A stretch of DNA of 64,000 nt from Thermonema lapsum (GCF_011761635.1 NZ_JAASRN010000001.1:558001-622000); one strand, 5' to 3'. Shown: positions 1-9,800, counted from the stretch's first letter. Program-made: numbers and translations. The notes: generated by a model from the sequence alone, not told the origin.

Positions 1-7
1 ACTACTC

Positions 8-1645
8 ATGCTTGCCGACCAGCAGGTACTTGAAGAGCTGAACCGACTGGCAATGCACTACGATTCTACGGTGTATTATCTCGATAATTACAGAAAAGAC
101 ATCGAAAAGTATCCGATTAAGGGATATAATCAACAATACACTGTACACCCCATTGTCGATTTCCGGATAGAAGGCGTAGAGCCCTTTGTGGACTTCTTAA
201 GCCCCTCTATCCGCTTGTGGAACTACGCCCAATGGGCACGGGCAAGCATTGAACTAATACAAAAAGAAATCACTCCCTTGAAGAAATCACTAGCGGCAGC
301 ATTCAAGCAAGCCGTACAAGCAGCAGAAAACAAACAAAGCTACGAGCCAAACCTTCCTTTGCTTTTAAAACTCAACCGGTATGATTACAACTCCCTCATT
401 GCCAATCTTATTGAATACTATACACAAAAAGCAGCCTATAGGCAGGAAAAGCAACTGCTCGCCATTGAAAGTAATTTAAGCGCTCGCGAACAATTCCAAA
501 GATTCAGCAACTTGCTCTACTATGGAAGCAAAGCCAAAGAAGCGCTCGTGGCAAGTCAGAATGCTGTCAATGAGAAAAACTTCAAAAAATACCAAGAATT
601 GCTTGCCGAACGATACACTTCCCTCAACGCTTTGCGTCAAACATTATCGCAAGAAGAAGTTTGGATAAGTCAAGAGGTGCAACCTCTGACAAGAGACGTA
701 AAAGACCAAATCAGCCGTTTGCTGACAAGTGCCCCTGCAACCTCCTATGAAAACGCCCCTTTGACTGCTGCTGCTACCTGGCGCCCACTCGAGGAGGTAA
801 AAGAGGGTGAATGGGTCGTTACCGAAGCACAAAAAGACGGTGCTGGCAATTACTACGTGTGTGGCTTCAGGCGCGAAGCCAATGACCAGCTTTCCGGCTT
901 TGTTGGCAAAATATCTGAAGGAAAAGTCGTTTGGATGCACAAAGAAAAAAGCAAGGAAGAAGGCATCTCCATCGCCTATACCTCACTTACTCTTACCGGC
1001 GACGGTTGCCTTGTTACCTCCGTTGCTTGCCAAACAGGTAGTTACACTGTACAAAAAGCATCGGTCGAGCGCTTTAATAACGCAGGCAAGCGCATCGAAA
1101 TGCTCCCACTTCCTTTTACTGAATGTCCTCGTTTCATCCGTTACAATGAAGCTTTTGGCTATTGGGCTCTGCTGAGCAAAGGGCAAAGCCTCTTTGACCC
1201 GGCTACTGACAATGAAAAAGTGCTTTTGATAGAAGCCCAAGCAAGCAATGGGCAACTCAATTGGCAGCAAGAATTCCGTCTCTTGGGCAACGTAGTGGAT
1301 TTAGTACCCGTAGAACGCGGCTATGTGGTGGTAGGCAACTTCAGTGAAATCAGCTTTCCCGATGGCGAAAAGGAATTAAGTAAAGCCAATAACTTGGCGC
1401 ACCATACCAATGTGTTTACTGTAAAATACAGCTCCAAATCGGGAAATCTCACAAGACGCAACTACTATACCTCCAAGCAGCCTTTAGCAGTTTACAAGGT
1501 TTACAAAGCTTCCGACAAAGCCATCCATTTACTGGGCAAAGCAGGTATCTGGCGCTTTCAGACATACCAATTTGATCCATCCGAAAGTTTGCACCTTGCC
1601 ATTGATAGTAAACTGGATTTTTACTACCCCTTCCAAAAGGAATAG
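8..1645 (+). CDS. Unknown protein with helical N-terminus and propeller-like C-terminus, probably 5'-truncated
   Basis: I do not recognise this family. The reading frame is open to the window edge (two leucine codons precede the first ATG), so the true start is probably outside and the visible 545 residues are partial. Residues 1-240 are helical and rich in Gln, Glu, Lys and Leu. Residues about 255-540 consist of repeated short beta-strand stretches with Trp/Tyr/Gly turns (for example GAGNYYVCGF and GYVVVGNF), which suggests a beta-propeller of the kind found in Bacteroidota envelope proteins. This fold call is inference. A good terminator follows directly, so the gene ends its transcription unit. 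Confidence 0.6.
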   Translation: MLADQQVLEELNRLAMHYDSTVYYLDNYRKDIEKYPIKGYNQQYTVHPIVDFRIEGVEPFVDFLSPSIRLWNYAQWARASIELIQKEITPLKKSLAAAFKQAVQAAENKQSYEPNLPLLLKLNRYDYNSLIANLIEYYTQKAAYRQEKQLLAIESNLSAREQFQRFSNLLYYGSKAKEALVASQNAVNEKNFKKYQELLAERYTSLNALRQTLSQEEVWISQEVQPLTRDVKDQISRLLTSAPATSYENAPLTAAATWRPLEEVKEGEWVVTEAQKDGAGNYYVCGFRREANDQLSGFVGKISEGKVVWMHKEKSKEEGISIAYTSLTLTGDGCLVTSVACQTGSYTVQKASVERFNNAGKRIEMLPLPFTECPRFIRYNEAFGYWALLSKGQSLFDPATDNEKVLLIEAQASNGQLNWQQEFRLLGNVVDLVPVERGYVVVGNFSEISFPDGEKELSKANNLAHHTNVFTVKYSSKSGNLTRRNYYTSKQPLAVYKVYKASDKAIHLLGKAGIWRFQTYQFDPSESLHLAIDSKLDFYYPFQKE

Positions 1646-1689
1646 ACAATAAAAAAACAGCTTTGTTTTAGCTTACCCCAACATCATGC

Positions 1690-1722
1690 AAGCGACTCCG
1701 AAAAACATGGAGTCGCTTTTTG
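1690..1722 (+). terminator. Rho-independent terminator after the first gene
   Basis: A ten-base stem (AAGCGACTCC pairing with GGAGTCGCTT) is followed by a T-rich run, about 45 bp after the stop codon. The rest of the stretch from 1723 to 1913 shows no convincing gene. Confidence 0.75.
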
Positions 1723-1913
1723 CTTTCATCAGAAAACACGGGCATAGCTTACTCATATTGAGAAACATAAAACCGAGCCACCAACCTCCTTGCCACAACT
1801 CCAGTGAGGTACCCGACGAAACGCAAGCCATAATCAAGCTTAGTAGTACTTCACAATCTGCTGCTGTCGTGCGGCACCACTCTGCTTTTAAAAAAGCATC
1901 TCATCATGAGCAC

Positions 1914-2390
1914 TCAATAAAGCGTCTTATCTCCTTTTTGCTGCCACAACTCAAAGGCTGACAAAGCCATTTCTCGCCCCATTTGAAGTACTTCCATACG
2001 CTTATCTTCGGCTTTCCCTTCCAAGACCTCATAAATAAAGGCGTCGTCAAAGCCGGCACGAGCCGCATCATGACGACTACAAGCATACACCAAAGTTTTT
2101 ATCTTTGCCCAATAAGAGGCTGCCAAGCACATAGGACAAGGCTCACAGGTGGCATACAACACACAGTCAGACAAATCGAAGCGCCCTAAGATAGCCGAAG
2201 CACGTCGGATGGCTACTACTTCGGCATGTGCCGTAGGGTCGTTGGTTTTCAATACTTCGTTGTGAGCAAGGGCTATGAGTTCGCCACGGCGTACAATCGC
2301 GGCTCCAAAAGGTCCTCCGTCATTACTCAATACCCCCTTTTTGGCTTCTTCCACTGCCAATTGCAAAAAATGTAAATGCTCGTTTTTCAT
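1914..2390 (-). CDS. guaD: Guanine deaminase (cytidine-deaminase-like fold)
   Basis: The 158-residue protein is a zinc-dependent nucleobase deaminase converting guanine to xanthine in purine salvage. The zinc site is visible: HAE at 55-57 (His55 ligand, Glu57 proton shuttle) and PCPMC with Cys85 and Cys88. Two features fit the Bacillus GuaD subgroup rather than TadA: the early GGPFGA motif and the C-terminal AGFDDAFIY motif followed by a domain-swap-type tail ending in Tyr. Length matches bacterial GuaD (about 155). It lies downstream of the acyl-CoA ligase on the same strand, but a likely terminator separates them. A tRNA adenosine deaminase is the alternative and is less likely given the C-terminus. 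Confidence 0.85.
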   Translation of the reverse strand: MKNEHLHFLQLAVEEAKKGVLSNDGGPFGAAIVRRGELIALAHNEVLKTNDPTAHAEVVAIRRASAILGRFDLSDCVLYATCEPCPMCLAASYWAKIKTLVYACSRHDAARAGFDDAFIYEVLEGKAEDKRMEVLQMGREMALSAFELWQQKGDKTLY

Positions 2391-2412
2391 TCTCTTAACT
2401 TTTTATTTCCCA

Positions 2413-2450
2413 GTAAAAAAAGAAAGAGCCACCTGAAAGGCAGCCCTTCC
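2413..2450 (-). terminator. Terminator downstream of the acyl-CoA ligase
   Basis: Read on the minus strand, AGGGCTGCC pairs with GGTGGCTCT (some G-U pairs) around a short loop, followed by a T-rich run. It lies between the ligase stop and the deaminase start. Confidence 0.5.
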
Positions 2451-2466
2451 CTTGATTTTTTTCTTC

Positions 2467-4152
2467 TTAGGCAGAAGCCTCTGTTTTTTTCATCTCTTCC
2501 TCTTTGAGTTTGCGCCGCAAAATCTTGCCCACATTGGATTTAGGCAGCTCATCGCGAAACTCTATGTATTTGGGCAGCTTGTAACCCGCCAGATTTTCCT
2601 TGCAATAAGCCATCAATTCTTCTTCGGTAAGTGAGGGGTCTTTTTTCACTACAAAGAGTTTGACACGCTCCGTAGACTGCGGGTCAGGCACTCCTATAGC
2701 TGCTACCTCCAGCACTTTCGGATGTCCTGCCACCACCTCTTCTACTTCATTAGGATATACATTGAATCCAGATACCAAAATCATATCTTTTTTGCGGTCC
2801 ACGATGCGGAAGAAACCGTCGGCATCCATCGCGCCGATGTCGCCTGTCTTGAACCATCCATCTTCGGTCATCACTTTGGCGGTCTCATCGGGGCGATTCC
2901 AGTAGCCTTTCATCACCTGCGGACCTCTTGCCCAGATTTCGCCCGGCTCATCAATAACTGCTTCTGTTCCATCTTCTTTGACAATTTTCATCTCAGTGCT
3001 GGGCATGGGCAAGCCAATAGTACCGATACGGGCGGTGCCATCCAAAGGATTGCAGCTCAGCACGGGCGAGGTCTCACTCAATCCATACCCCTCGGCTATG
3101 GTGGTGCCAGTTACTTCTTTCCAGCGCTCGGCTACCGGGCGTTGCGTAGCCATTCCACCAGCCACCACATATTTAGCCCGCGAAAAATCTACCTCCTTGA
3201 ATTCGGGATGATTGAGTAAGGCATTGAACAGGGTATTCAAGCCCGTCATCGTAGTGAACTTGTGTTTTTTCAATTCTTTGATGAAGCCGGGGATATCACG
3301 CGGGTTGGCAATCAATACATTCTTTGCGCCCACATTGAACATGAGAAAACAGTTCACTGTAAGAGCAAACACGTGATACAAGGGCAATGGCGTAATGGCT
3401 ATTTCCTTGCCTTCTTCGAGCCCCAACATCCACGCTTTAATCATCAACAGGTTGGCTACCATGTTACGATGCGTAAGCATCGCTCCTTTCGATACGCCTG
3501 TGGTTCCTCCTGTATATTGTAAAAAAGCCAATTCCTGATTATTGATTTCCGGACGCACATACTGCGCTTTTTCTCCCTTAGACAAAGCATCCAAAAAACC
3601 AACTGCCCCCGGTATGTTATATTTGGGCACCATCTTCTTGACGTACTTCACTACAAAGTTGACCAAGAAGCGTTTGAAGCCCAGCATATCACCTATTTCT
3701 GTGACTATTACATGCTTGATTTGTGTTTTGGGCAGTATGTGTGCCAGTTTGTCGGCAAAGTTTGCCAAAATGATGACTGCCTTTACCTCTGCGTCATTGT
3801 ACTGGTGTTCCATTTCCCGCTCGGTATAGAGGGGGTTCACATTGACCACCGTCAAGCCTGCACGCAGGGCACCAAACAAAGCCACCGGGTACTGCATGAC
3901 ATTGGGCATCTGAATGCCAAACTTATCGCCTTTCTTCAAGCCCAAACTTTGCAGGTAAGCTGCAAAATGCTTCGACTTCTCTTCCACCTCCCGGTAGCTC
4001 ATCACACATCCCATAAATTCATACGCCGGTAAATCAGAAAACTTGCGGAAGCTTTCTTCCAGCATATCTACCAAAGAGCTGTACTGTTCTGGGTTGATTT
4101 CATGTGGCACCCCCGCAGGGTAGCTTTTGAACCATGGATAATCGCTTTTCAT
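2467..4152 (-). CDS. fadD: Long-chain fatty acid--CoA ligase
   Basis: The 561-residue AMP-forming enzyme activates fatty acids to acyl-CoA for beta-oxidation or lipid synthesis. The P-loop-like AMP-binding motif YTGGTTGVSKGA, the GYGLSETSP motif, the TGDIG motif and the C-terminal lysine motif KSNVGKILRR are all present and in family order. The frame extends 26 codons further upstream, but ATG at 4152 (protein MKSDYPWFKSYPAG) gives the usual N-terminus, and the extension is AT-rich and low complexity. The gene stands alone between the deaminase and a stretch of about 200 bp with no gene. Substrate chain length cannot be read from the sequence. Confidence 0.92.
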   Translation of the reverse strand: MKSDYPWFKSYPAGVPHEINPEQYSSLVDMLEESFRKFSDLPAYEFMGCVMSYREVEEKSKHFAAYLQSLGLKKGDKFGIQMPNVMQYPVALFGALRAGLTVVNVNPLYTEREMEHQYNDAEVKAVIILANFADKLAHILPKTQIKHVIVTEIGDMLGFKRFLVNFVVKYVKKMVPKYNIPGAVGFLDALSKGEKAQYVRPEINNQELAFLQYTGGTTGVSKGAMLTHRNMVANLLMIKAWMLGLEEGKEIAITPLPLYHVFALTVNCFLMFNVGAKNVLIANPRDIPGFIKELKKHKFTTMTGLNTLFNALLNHPEFKEVDFSRAKYVVAGGMATQRPVAERWKEVTGTTIAEGYGLSETSPVLSCNPLDGTARIGTIGLPMPSTEMKIVKEDGTEAVIDEPGEIWARGPQVMKGYWNRPDETAKVMTEDGWFKTGDIGAMDADGFFRIVDRKKDMILVSGFNVYPNEVEEVVAGHPKVLEVAAIGVPDPQSTERVKLFVVKKDPSLTEEELMAYCKENLAGYKLPKYIEFRDELPKSNVGKILRRKLKEEEMKKTEASA

Positions 4153-4352
4153 AACCGTATTTGTTTGTTTCCTACTTTTAAAAATAACAGAAATTTGCTT
4201 TTCGACAAAAAAATAAAATTTTTTAAGCAAGAAAATGAGAGTGCAGCATATTATTCTGCAATTTGAGTATATTTTTCGGTTATTTTACTGAGAATCAAAG
4301 ATACCTTCCAAAAGCATTTTGAGCAAAAAATCAATACATTCCTTTGCAAGTG

Positions 4353-4769
4353 CTATTCGGACAAGTGCAATATCTGAAGCACTTTCAAACAACGTTTTCC
4401 CGGTATGACATCCCATGCATAGCGTATCTTGTATTCGAAAGGATGCCCGTCGCTCCATCTGCCCTTTACGTAAACCATCAGGGTATTATCTTCTATCCAC
4501 CAATTGCCTGTAGCTATGGGCACTTCCGGTGACTCGCAAATGGCAGAGCCTTCGGGTATGAATAAGCGTAAGTGGCGATTTTTTTCGAAAGAAAGCAAGA
4601 GATAAGCCCCTTCTCTTTTGGGAACGGAATCTAAGCAAAAGGTGTCCTGCGTGAACCAAGCTGACTCATGAAGCAGCCACTGCCCCTGCCAGGAAGCATT
4701 TTGCGCTATGCCCAAGTATCCGTTCAAACACAGGCACAAAAGCAAACAAGCACTTGCATTCCTTCTCAC
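4353..4769 (-). CDS. Small secreted protein of unknown function
   Basis: The 138-residue protein has a signal peptide (hydrophobic residues about 7-21, likely cleavage after GIAQ). It then has a Trp- and Tyr-rich beta-strand body (WQGQWLLHES, GNWWIEDNTLMVYVKGRW) that resembles small lipocalin-like or META-like barrels; this resemblance is inference. The only start in frame is GTG at 4769. It is transcribed divergently from the peptidoglycan editing factor gene, with only 46 bp between starts, so the two may share a control region. Confidence 0.6.
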   Translation of the reverse strand: MRRNASACLLLCLCLNGYLGIAQNASWQGQWLLHESAWFTQDTFCLDSVPKREGAYLLLSFEKNRHLRLFIPEGSAICESPEVPIATGNWWIEDNTLMVYVKGRWSDGHPFEYKIRYAWDVIPGKRCLKVLQILHLSE

Positions 4770-4815
4770 AATTGTTGAATTTAATGGACGAATATACGCA
4801 AAAGAGCGGCAGTGT

Positions 4816-5586
4816 ATGCAAGCCCCCCTATCGATTAGCCCCTTTCACTTCGGTACAAAAGTCAAACACCTGATTACCACACGCTGCGGTGGCTACAGCC
4901 AAGCGCCCTATGCCTCACTCAATTTGGCTATGCATGTAGGCGACTGCTCTGTCCGGGTGCAAAAGAACCGCCTGCTGGTAGCTCGCCAACTGGATATTGC
5001 TCCCGAACAGCTTTGTTTTATGGAACAAGTACACGGCGACACCGTGGCACTTATTGATAAGGAGAACGAAACACCCCCCATCGCCGACGCCATGCTCACC
5101 CAGCAAAAGGGATTGGCATTGTGCGTGCTCACAGCCGACTGCCTGCCCTTACTGCTTTATGCTCCTCAAGTAGGCGCTGTGGGTGTAATACACGCCGGAT
5201 GGCGCGGCTTGGCTCAACAAATCATTGCTCAAAGCCTCAAGAAAATGCAAGAAGCCTATGGTGCTTTGCCGCAGCAAATCTTGGTAGGCATCGGTCCGCA
5301 TATCTCTGTCCAACATTACGAAGTGGGCGAAGAAGTCATAAACGCACTGCAGCGGAGCGTACCCGCCGACTTACGGCACAAGATATACATACGAAAAAAC
5401 GCAAGTGGACGTTATCATGCTGACCTTTTGGCTGTAGCACGTGCTCAACTCATGGCAGCAGGCGTACCGCCCGAAAATATTCAATACCATGCGTTATGCA
5501 CTTATGCAGCCAACGACCGTTTCTATTCTGCCCGCCGCGAGGGCATCAAAAGCGGACGTTTCGCCTCTGTCATTATGCTCATGTAG
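4816..5586 (+). CDS. pgeF: Peptidoglycan editing factor / laccase-domain (YfiH) protein
   Basis: The 256-residue protein belongs to the YfiH/LACC1 family, whose members act as purine nucleoside phosphorylase/deaminase enzymes and, in Escherichia coli, help keep L-Ser out of peptidoglycan precursors. Diagnostic motifs are present: the early TTRCGGYS, MEQVHGD, TADCLPLLLY, IHAGWRG and the C-terminal DRFYSARR. The conserved His (HGD), Cys (DC) and His (IHAG) make the metal/active site. The track frame opens at 4708, but ATG 4816 gives the family N-terminus and avoids overlapping the divergent gene. The next gene starts 23 bp downstream and may be cotranscribed. Confidence 0.9.
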   Translation: MQAPLSISPFHFGTKVKHLITTRCGGYSQAPYASLNLAMHVGDCSVRVQKNRLLVARQLDIAPEQLCFMEQVHGDTVALIDKENETPPIADAMLTQQKGLALCVLTADCLPLLLYAPQVGAVGVIHAGWRGLAQQIIAQSLKKMQEAYGALPQQILVGIGPHISVQHYEVGEEVINALQRSVPADLRHKIYIRKNASGRYHADLLAVARAQLMAAGVPPENIQYHALCTYAANDRFYSARREGIKSGRFASVIMLM

Positions 5587-5609
5587 AACCCAATATAAAT
5601 TCACAACTT

Positions 5610-6602
5610 ATGCGTACTTTTTTACTCATCACCCTTTGCATGCTGCTACTTGCTGCTGCAAGCTACGCGCAATCGCCCATAGCCATCGTGGTACATGGCG
5701 GTGCAGGTACCATCTCGCGTGACCGCATGACCCCAGAGCTGGAAAAAGCCTACCGTCAAAAGCTGGAAGAAGCCCTGCGCAAGGGCTATGAAATCTTGCA
5801 AAACGGAGGCAGCAGCTTAGATGCTATAGAAGCAAGCATACAGGTATTAGAAGAGTCGCCCCTGTTCAATGCTGGTCGCGGGGCGGTATTCACCGATGCC
5901 GGCACCAACGAACTGGATGCCTCCATCATGGATGGCAAAACCTTGAATGCCGGCGCTGTGGCAGGCGTCAGGCGCATCAAAAGTCCCATAAAAGCAGCCC
6001 GTGCAGTGATGGAACGCTCGCCCCATGTGATGATGACCGGCGAGGGAGCCGAAGCATTCGCCCGTTCGGTGGGCTTAGAGATGGTAAAGCCAGATTATTT
6101 CAAAGATGAAAAACGCTACCAGCAGTACCTGCGGGCAAAACAGAAAAGTGGTAAACAAAGTCTTGACTATGAAGAAATAGAAAAACACGGTACAGTAGGC
6201 TGTGTAGCACTGGACAAGCAGGGTAATTTGGCAGCGGGCACCTCTACGGGAGGCATGATGCTCAAGCGCTTCGGACGTGTGGGGGACTCGCCCATCATAG
6301 GCGCTGGCACCTATGCCGACAACGAAGCCTGCGGAGTATCGGCAACCGGCTGGGGTGAATTTTTCATACGGCTTGCCGTAGCACACGACATCGTAGCCTT
6401 GATGAAATACAAAGGTTTGGGTGTGCAGGAAGCAGCCCAAGCCGTCATAGACAAGGTAGGGCAATTGGGTGGCGACGGGGGCGTCATAGCCATGGACCGT
6501 CAAGGCAACATAGCCATGCCCTTCAACACCAAAGGGATGTATCGTGGCTATATCGACACCCAAGGGCAGCTGAAAGTGATGATTTACGACGATGAGCAGT
6601 AA
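5610..6602 (+). CDS. iaaA: Isoaspartyl peptidase / L-asparaginase (Ntn-hydrolase), exported
   Basis: The 330-residue enzyme is a plant-type asparaginase that hydrolyses beta-aspartyl dipeptides and asparagine. It matures by self-cleavage before the nucleophile Thr195 in HGTVGCVAL. The alpha subunit carries VVHGGAGT and NAGRGAVFT; the beta subunit carries AAGTSTGGM and GAGTYAD. The start at ATG 5610 gives a clear signal peptide ending in SYAQ, so it acts outside the cytoplasm. The reading frame runs further upstream through the pgeF gene but that part is not family sequence. A terminator follows. Confidence 0.93.
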   Translation: MRTFLLITLCMLLLAAASYAQSPIAIVVHGGAGTISRDRMTPELEKAYRQKLEEALRKGYEILQNGGSSLDAIEASIQVLEESPLFNAGRGAVFTDAGTNELDASIMDGKTLNAGAVAGVRRIKSPIKAARAVMERSPHVMMTGEGAEAFARSVGLEMVKPDYFKDEKRYQQYLRAKQKSGKQSLDYEEIEKHGTVGCVALDKQGNLAAGTSTGGMMLKRFGRVGDSPIIGAGTYADNEACGVSATGWGEFFIRLAVAHDIVALMKYKGLGVQEAAQAVIDKVGQLGGDGGVIAMDRQGNIAMPFNTKGMYRGYIDTQGQLKVMIYDDEQ

Positions 6603-6615
6603 ATACCTCTTGCGG

Positions 6616-6641
6616 GCTGCCCTCAAAGGCAGCCTTTTTTA
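6616..6641 (+). terminator. Terminator after the isoaspartyl peptidase gene
   Basis: GGCTGCC and GGCAGCC form a seven-base perfect stem around a six-base loop, followed by six T. From here to 7013 the sequence is AT-rich with no gene; it presumably holds the promoter of the next gene, but I could not pick a clear TAnnTTTG box. Confidence 0.85.
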
Positions 6642-7013
6642 GCACGCACTGCATGCCATCATACTACTTCCTCATCAAATAGGCAAAATTTCAAAAATTA
6701 AGAAAATGCAATTTTGGCAAGACTAAATTATAGAGTTTTTAAAAGAAAGTATTACATCTCTGAGCAAGGAATACTACAAGGCTTTTTGTATTTCACAATA
6801 CGTAAAGACTTTTTATTTCAAAAAGAAAATACATAACCGCGGCAAAAATAAGTACACACAAATCAACTAAAGCTTACACATTGTCGTACTGTTTTATTTG
6901 ACAATCCACCGCCTTTTTTTGAAATTGTAGATTAAAATAACCCTTGCTTACGCTTTAAAGCCATGAATGTGCTTGTTTTATTACAGCAAAAAACAAAACT
7001 AACACTCAATGTT

Positions 7014-9527
7014 ATGAGACCTCGCCTGCACCTTATATGCCTGCTTTTTCTCTTTGCCTTCATGCATATAGTATGGGCACAAAATGAGCCCATACATCAC
7101 CGTCAGCAGTTTACCATCCGGGCTTTTCAGCTCAATCACGAGGATGTACATGAAGGGAAACGTTTTATCAAAGCTACCTTCGACTGTTCTTTCAAGTTTC
7201 CGATAAAAGACTTGAGCCATTCTCGCTATAAGTTTTATGCGGTAATCAAAGAAGCGGCATCTGGCAAGGTAGTATATAAAAACCCTAAAAACTATGTAGC
7301 GGCTCTTGCTACCGAAAGCTTTTCTCAACCGGGCAAAGCTTTTGCCGAGGGGCTTATCTTGCGTGTACCGCACAATGAGCTGACATTGCCACCCGGCAAA
7401 AATAGCCTCATCTTTGAACTACATGCCCTCAGCGGCGAGTTTGAAAATCCCAAAGATTTTGGTAGCATTTACCAGAAGCCATTTAGCATAGAGAAAGAGC
7501 AAGGGAAGCGGTCTTTGGACTTCGCCGAGCAGTCGTTCAGCTTCGACCATCTGTTGCTGCAAGCCGATGCCAAAAGCGGTACGAAAGGATTCAATGTCCG
7601 CTTTAATTTAAAAGCGGCACACCCGCATGACGCTTTCTTAGCACCCGACCGCCCTGCCGAGGCAGGTACTTTCTTGGTGGGACTTATCATTACTGACAGC
7701 AGCGGACAGGTAGTGTTTCAAACCAACGAGGGTGAACGTTGGTTTGAGCGCTGGGCTAAGATACAACCCATCGAGAACCCCAAATTTGACCGTCAAATCA
7801 TAGAAGAAATCGAGTTGTTCGTGCCCTATGAGCGTCTCCGCCTCGAACCCGGCAACCACCAAGTAAACATCCAAGTAGTGGCATACAACTTTGACCGCAG
7901 CCACCGCTATAAAGCCGGCGAGCAGTCGCTCATAGTATTCAAGCCCAAGATGTATCCTTATAGCGCCCAAGAGGTCAATTTCAGCAGGCTTTCGGTCGAT
8001 GAAAAACAAAAGAAACAAGGGCTCCACGGCTTGGTGGTGTCGGCACAAGGTAGCTTCCGTTACGGGTATGAGGTCATAAAGGGAGCAGGTAGCAACCCTG
8101 CCCTGGCGTATTACTGTCTGTATGCCACACTGGAAACCGAAGACGGGCAGCTGCTTTATGAACCCCGAAATACCCCCGATTACTATTTTAACCAAGCCAC
8201 AAGCTATCATTATCTCATCACCAAGCCGTCGGAATCGATGCTACACTTTTCCGGCGACTGGCTTATTCCCTACAAAGACATAGACCTGCCGCAAGGGAAG
8301 CAAGAGGCATGGTTGGTGCTTCATCTCACCGATTTACAAGGTAAGGTACATAAAAAAGTCATCCACCGGCAAAAAATATCATTCGAACAGCCTGCCCGCT
8401 ACCGAGTGCAGACGCAGCAAAGCCGGCTGATACTGCGCCCCTATTCGGCATGGAGCAACGAGCGCCACAACATACCTGCTTATCCGCAGTACATCCGAAA
8501 AAAAGCGCCCAATGTATTTGTGCAGGCAGTCATAGGCAAAGACATCTTCGGGCAAAGTGTGGTTTACCCCGAAGCCAGCGAGGTACCTGCCCAGTCGTTT
8601 GTAACCTATGCTGCCGAAGGCGATGCCTTGCAATGGCAAATATGGCATGCTGACCCTTCCGGGCAACATATGCTCTTGACAGTATACGAATGGACTGCCC
8701 AAAACAATCATAAAGAAATTGTTTTAAATCAAGGGGTGGCAGAATCGGGTAGCCTGAAAATAGAAAGCAAACCTGCCATAGAAGTGATGGCACGCAACCT
8801 CACGCTTTCGCCTACCTTCTATCAAGAAGTGCAAGGCTATGAGGTGAGTGTAGTGCTGCGCACGCGTAACTTCGATGAGTCGCAAGTTCTTCTTTTTGTG
8901 GATTATGAAGACAGCACCTTCACAGGCAAAAAAAATATTCCTTATATCCACCTTATCAAGGGGAAAGCCAAAATCCAGCATGAAGGATATGAACTGGAAG
9001 CTGGCACCGGAGAATGGAAATTCTTCTTGCCGCTTTATGCCGTAGAAGAAGGCAAACACATAAGAGTGGCGCTGAAAGACAAAGAAGCGAATTTTATGCA
9101 TGCGATGCTTCGCGTGCCTCTGCCTGCTACTTTACCCTCAACCCACTTGATGCGTGTCGATTTCGTAGATAGCCGCAAACAAAAAATAGAAGGCACAGAA
9201 CATACCGTCTTGCGCTTCCATTATGAAATGCCCGATTTGGTATTGGCAGATTGGGGCACAAGCTTGCGCCTTTATTTCCGCCTGCTCAATGAAGATAAGG
9301 AAATCAACGACATGATTACCCAAACACAACCGGTGAGCGAGGCAGGAGAGTTCCGCCCTAAACTTACCAAAGGTTATTTTGAAATATACATCCCTACTGC
9401 CAAGTTGTGCGAACTCAAACCTGCCGCCTGGAGTGTCGAATGGAAAAGCAATCTGCGTCATGAAGCCCCCAAGATGCTGAAAATAGAAAATGAAACGCTT
9501 TGTATGGAGCGACTGGCACAGTATTAA
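7014..9527 (+). CDS. Large secreted protein of unknown function
   Basis: This 837-residue protein is not recognised. ATG 7014 gives a clean signal peptide (MRPRLHLICLLFLF, cleavage near VWAQ). The rest lacks membrane segments and shows regular beta-sandwich-like stretches. Similar phrases recur: LRVPHNELTLPPGKNSL, FVPYERLRLEPGNHQVNIQ, LIPYKDIDLPQGKQEAW, FLPLYAVEEGKHIRVAL and IYIPTAKLCELKPAAW. Each ends a domain, so at least five related Ig-like repeats of about 150 residues are likely. There is no type IX C-terminal sorting motif. A periplasmic or outer-surface structural role is possible but unproven. Confidence 0.7.
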   Translation: MRPRLHLICLLFLFAFMHIVWAQNEPIHHRQQFTIRAFQLNHEDVHEGKRFIKATFDCSFKFPIKDLSHSRYKFYAVIKEAASGKVVYKNPKNYVAALATESFSQPGKAFAEGLILRVPHNELTLPPGKNSLIFELHALSGEFENPKDFGSIYQKPFSIEKEQGKRSLDFAEQSFSFDHLLLQADAKSGTKGFNVRFNLKAAHPHDAFLAPDRPAEAGTFLVGLIITDSSGQVVFQTNEGERWFERWAKIQPIENPKFDRQIIEEIELFVPYERLRLEPGNHQVNIQVVAYNFDRSHRYKAGEQSLIVFKPKMYPYSAQEVNFSRLSVDEKQKKQGLHGLVVSAQGSFRYGYEVIKGAGSNPALAYYCLYATLETEDGQLLYEPRNTPDYYFNQATSYHYLITKPSESMLHFSGDWLIPYKDIDLPQGKQEAWLVLHLTDLQGKVHKKVIHRQKISFEQPARYRVQTQQSRLILRPYSAWSNERHNIPAYPQYIRKKAPNVFVQAVIGKDIFGQSVVYPEASEVPAQSFVTYAAEGDALQWQIWHADPSGQHMLLTVYEWTAQNNHKEIVLNQGVAESGSLKIESKPAIEVMARNLTLSPTFYQEVQGYEVSVVLRTRNFDESQVLLFVDYEDSTFTGKKNIPYIHLIKGKAKIQHEGYELEAGTGEWKFFLPLYAVEEGKHIRVALKDKEANFMHAMLRVPLPATLPSTHLMRVDFVDSRKQKIEGTEHTVLRFHYEMPDLVLADWGTSLRLYFRLLNEDKEINDMITQTQPVSEAGEFRPKLTKGYFEIYIPTAKLCELKPAAWSVEWKSNLRHEAPKMLKIENETLCMERLAQY

Positions 9528-9553
9528 AAACAGTTTAAGGAGTACAAGCTAAT

Positions 9554-9588
9554 AAAAGACCGGAAAAAGCAGCCCGGTCTTTTTTTAT
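9554..9588 (+). terminator. Terminator after the repeat-domain secreted protein
   Basis: AAAAGACCGG pairs with CCGGTCTTTT around a ten-base loop, followed by a T run, directly after the stop codon at 9527. Confidence 0.85.
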
Positions 9589-9633
9589 GCTTAAAATACT
9601 CTTACCATTCTAGAAAGCGTAAATAATTTCACC

Positions 9634-9691
9634 TCATTTCGAAGCTCACACATAGCCTGTCATCTCAAAAAAGCGAAGCGAGTGAAAGGCG
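9634..9691. repeat. Degenerate copy of a dispersed palindromic repeat
   Basis: This stretch carries TCATTTCGAAGCTCAC and then TGTCATCTC with an AAGCGAAGCGAGTGA core. The same words occur in the intact element at 14101..14192 and the half copy at 20860..20900. It lies between two convergent genes. The polypurine tract that follows (about 9737-9800) has no gene. Confidence 0.5.
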
Positions 9692-9800
9692 TCAGACAAA
9701 GCATATCACAAAAATCAATAAGGCTCATCGCTTGCCATCGAAAGGAGAAAAGGAAAGACAGAGTAAAAGAGAAAGGCAAAAAGGCTCAGAAAGAAAAAAA

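Noticed and set aside
9720-9800. Small basic protein encoded in the polypurine tract
   Set aside because: Low-complexity purine sequence gives open frames by chance on this strand; no start context or conserved features.
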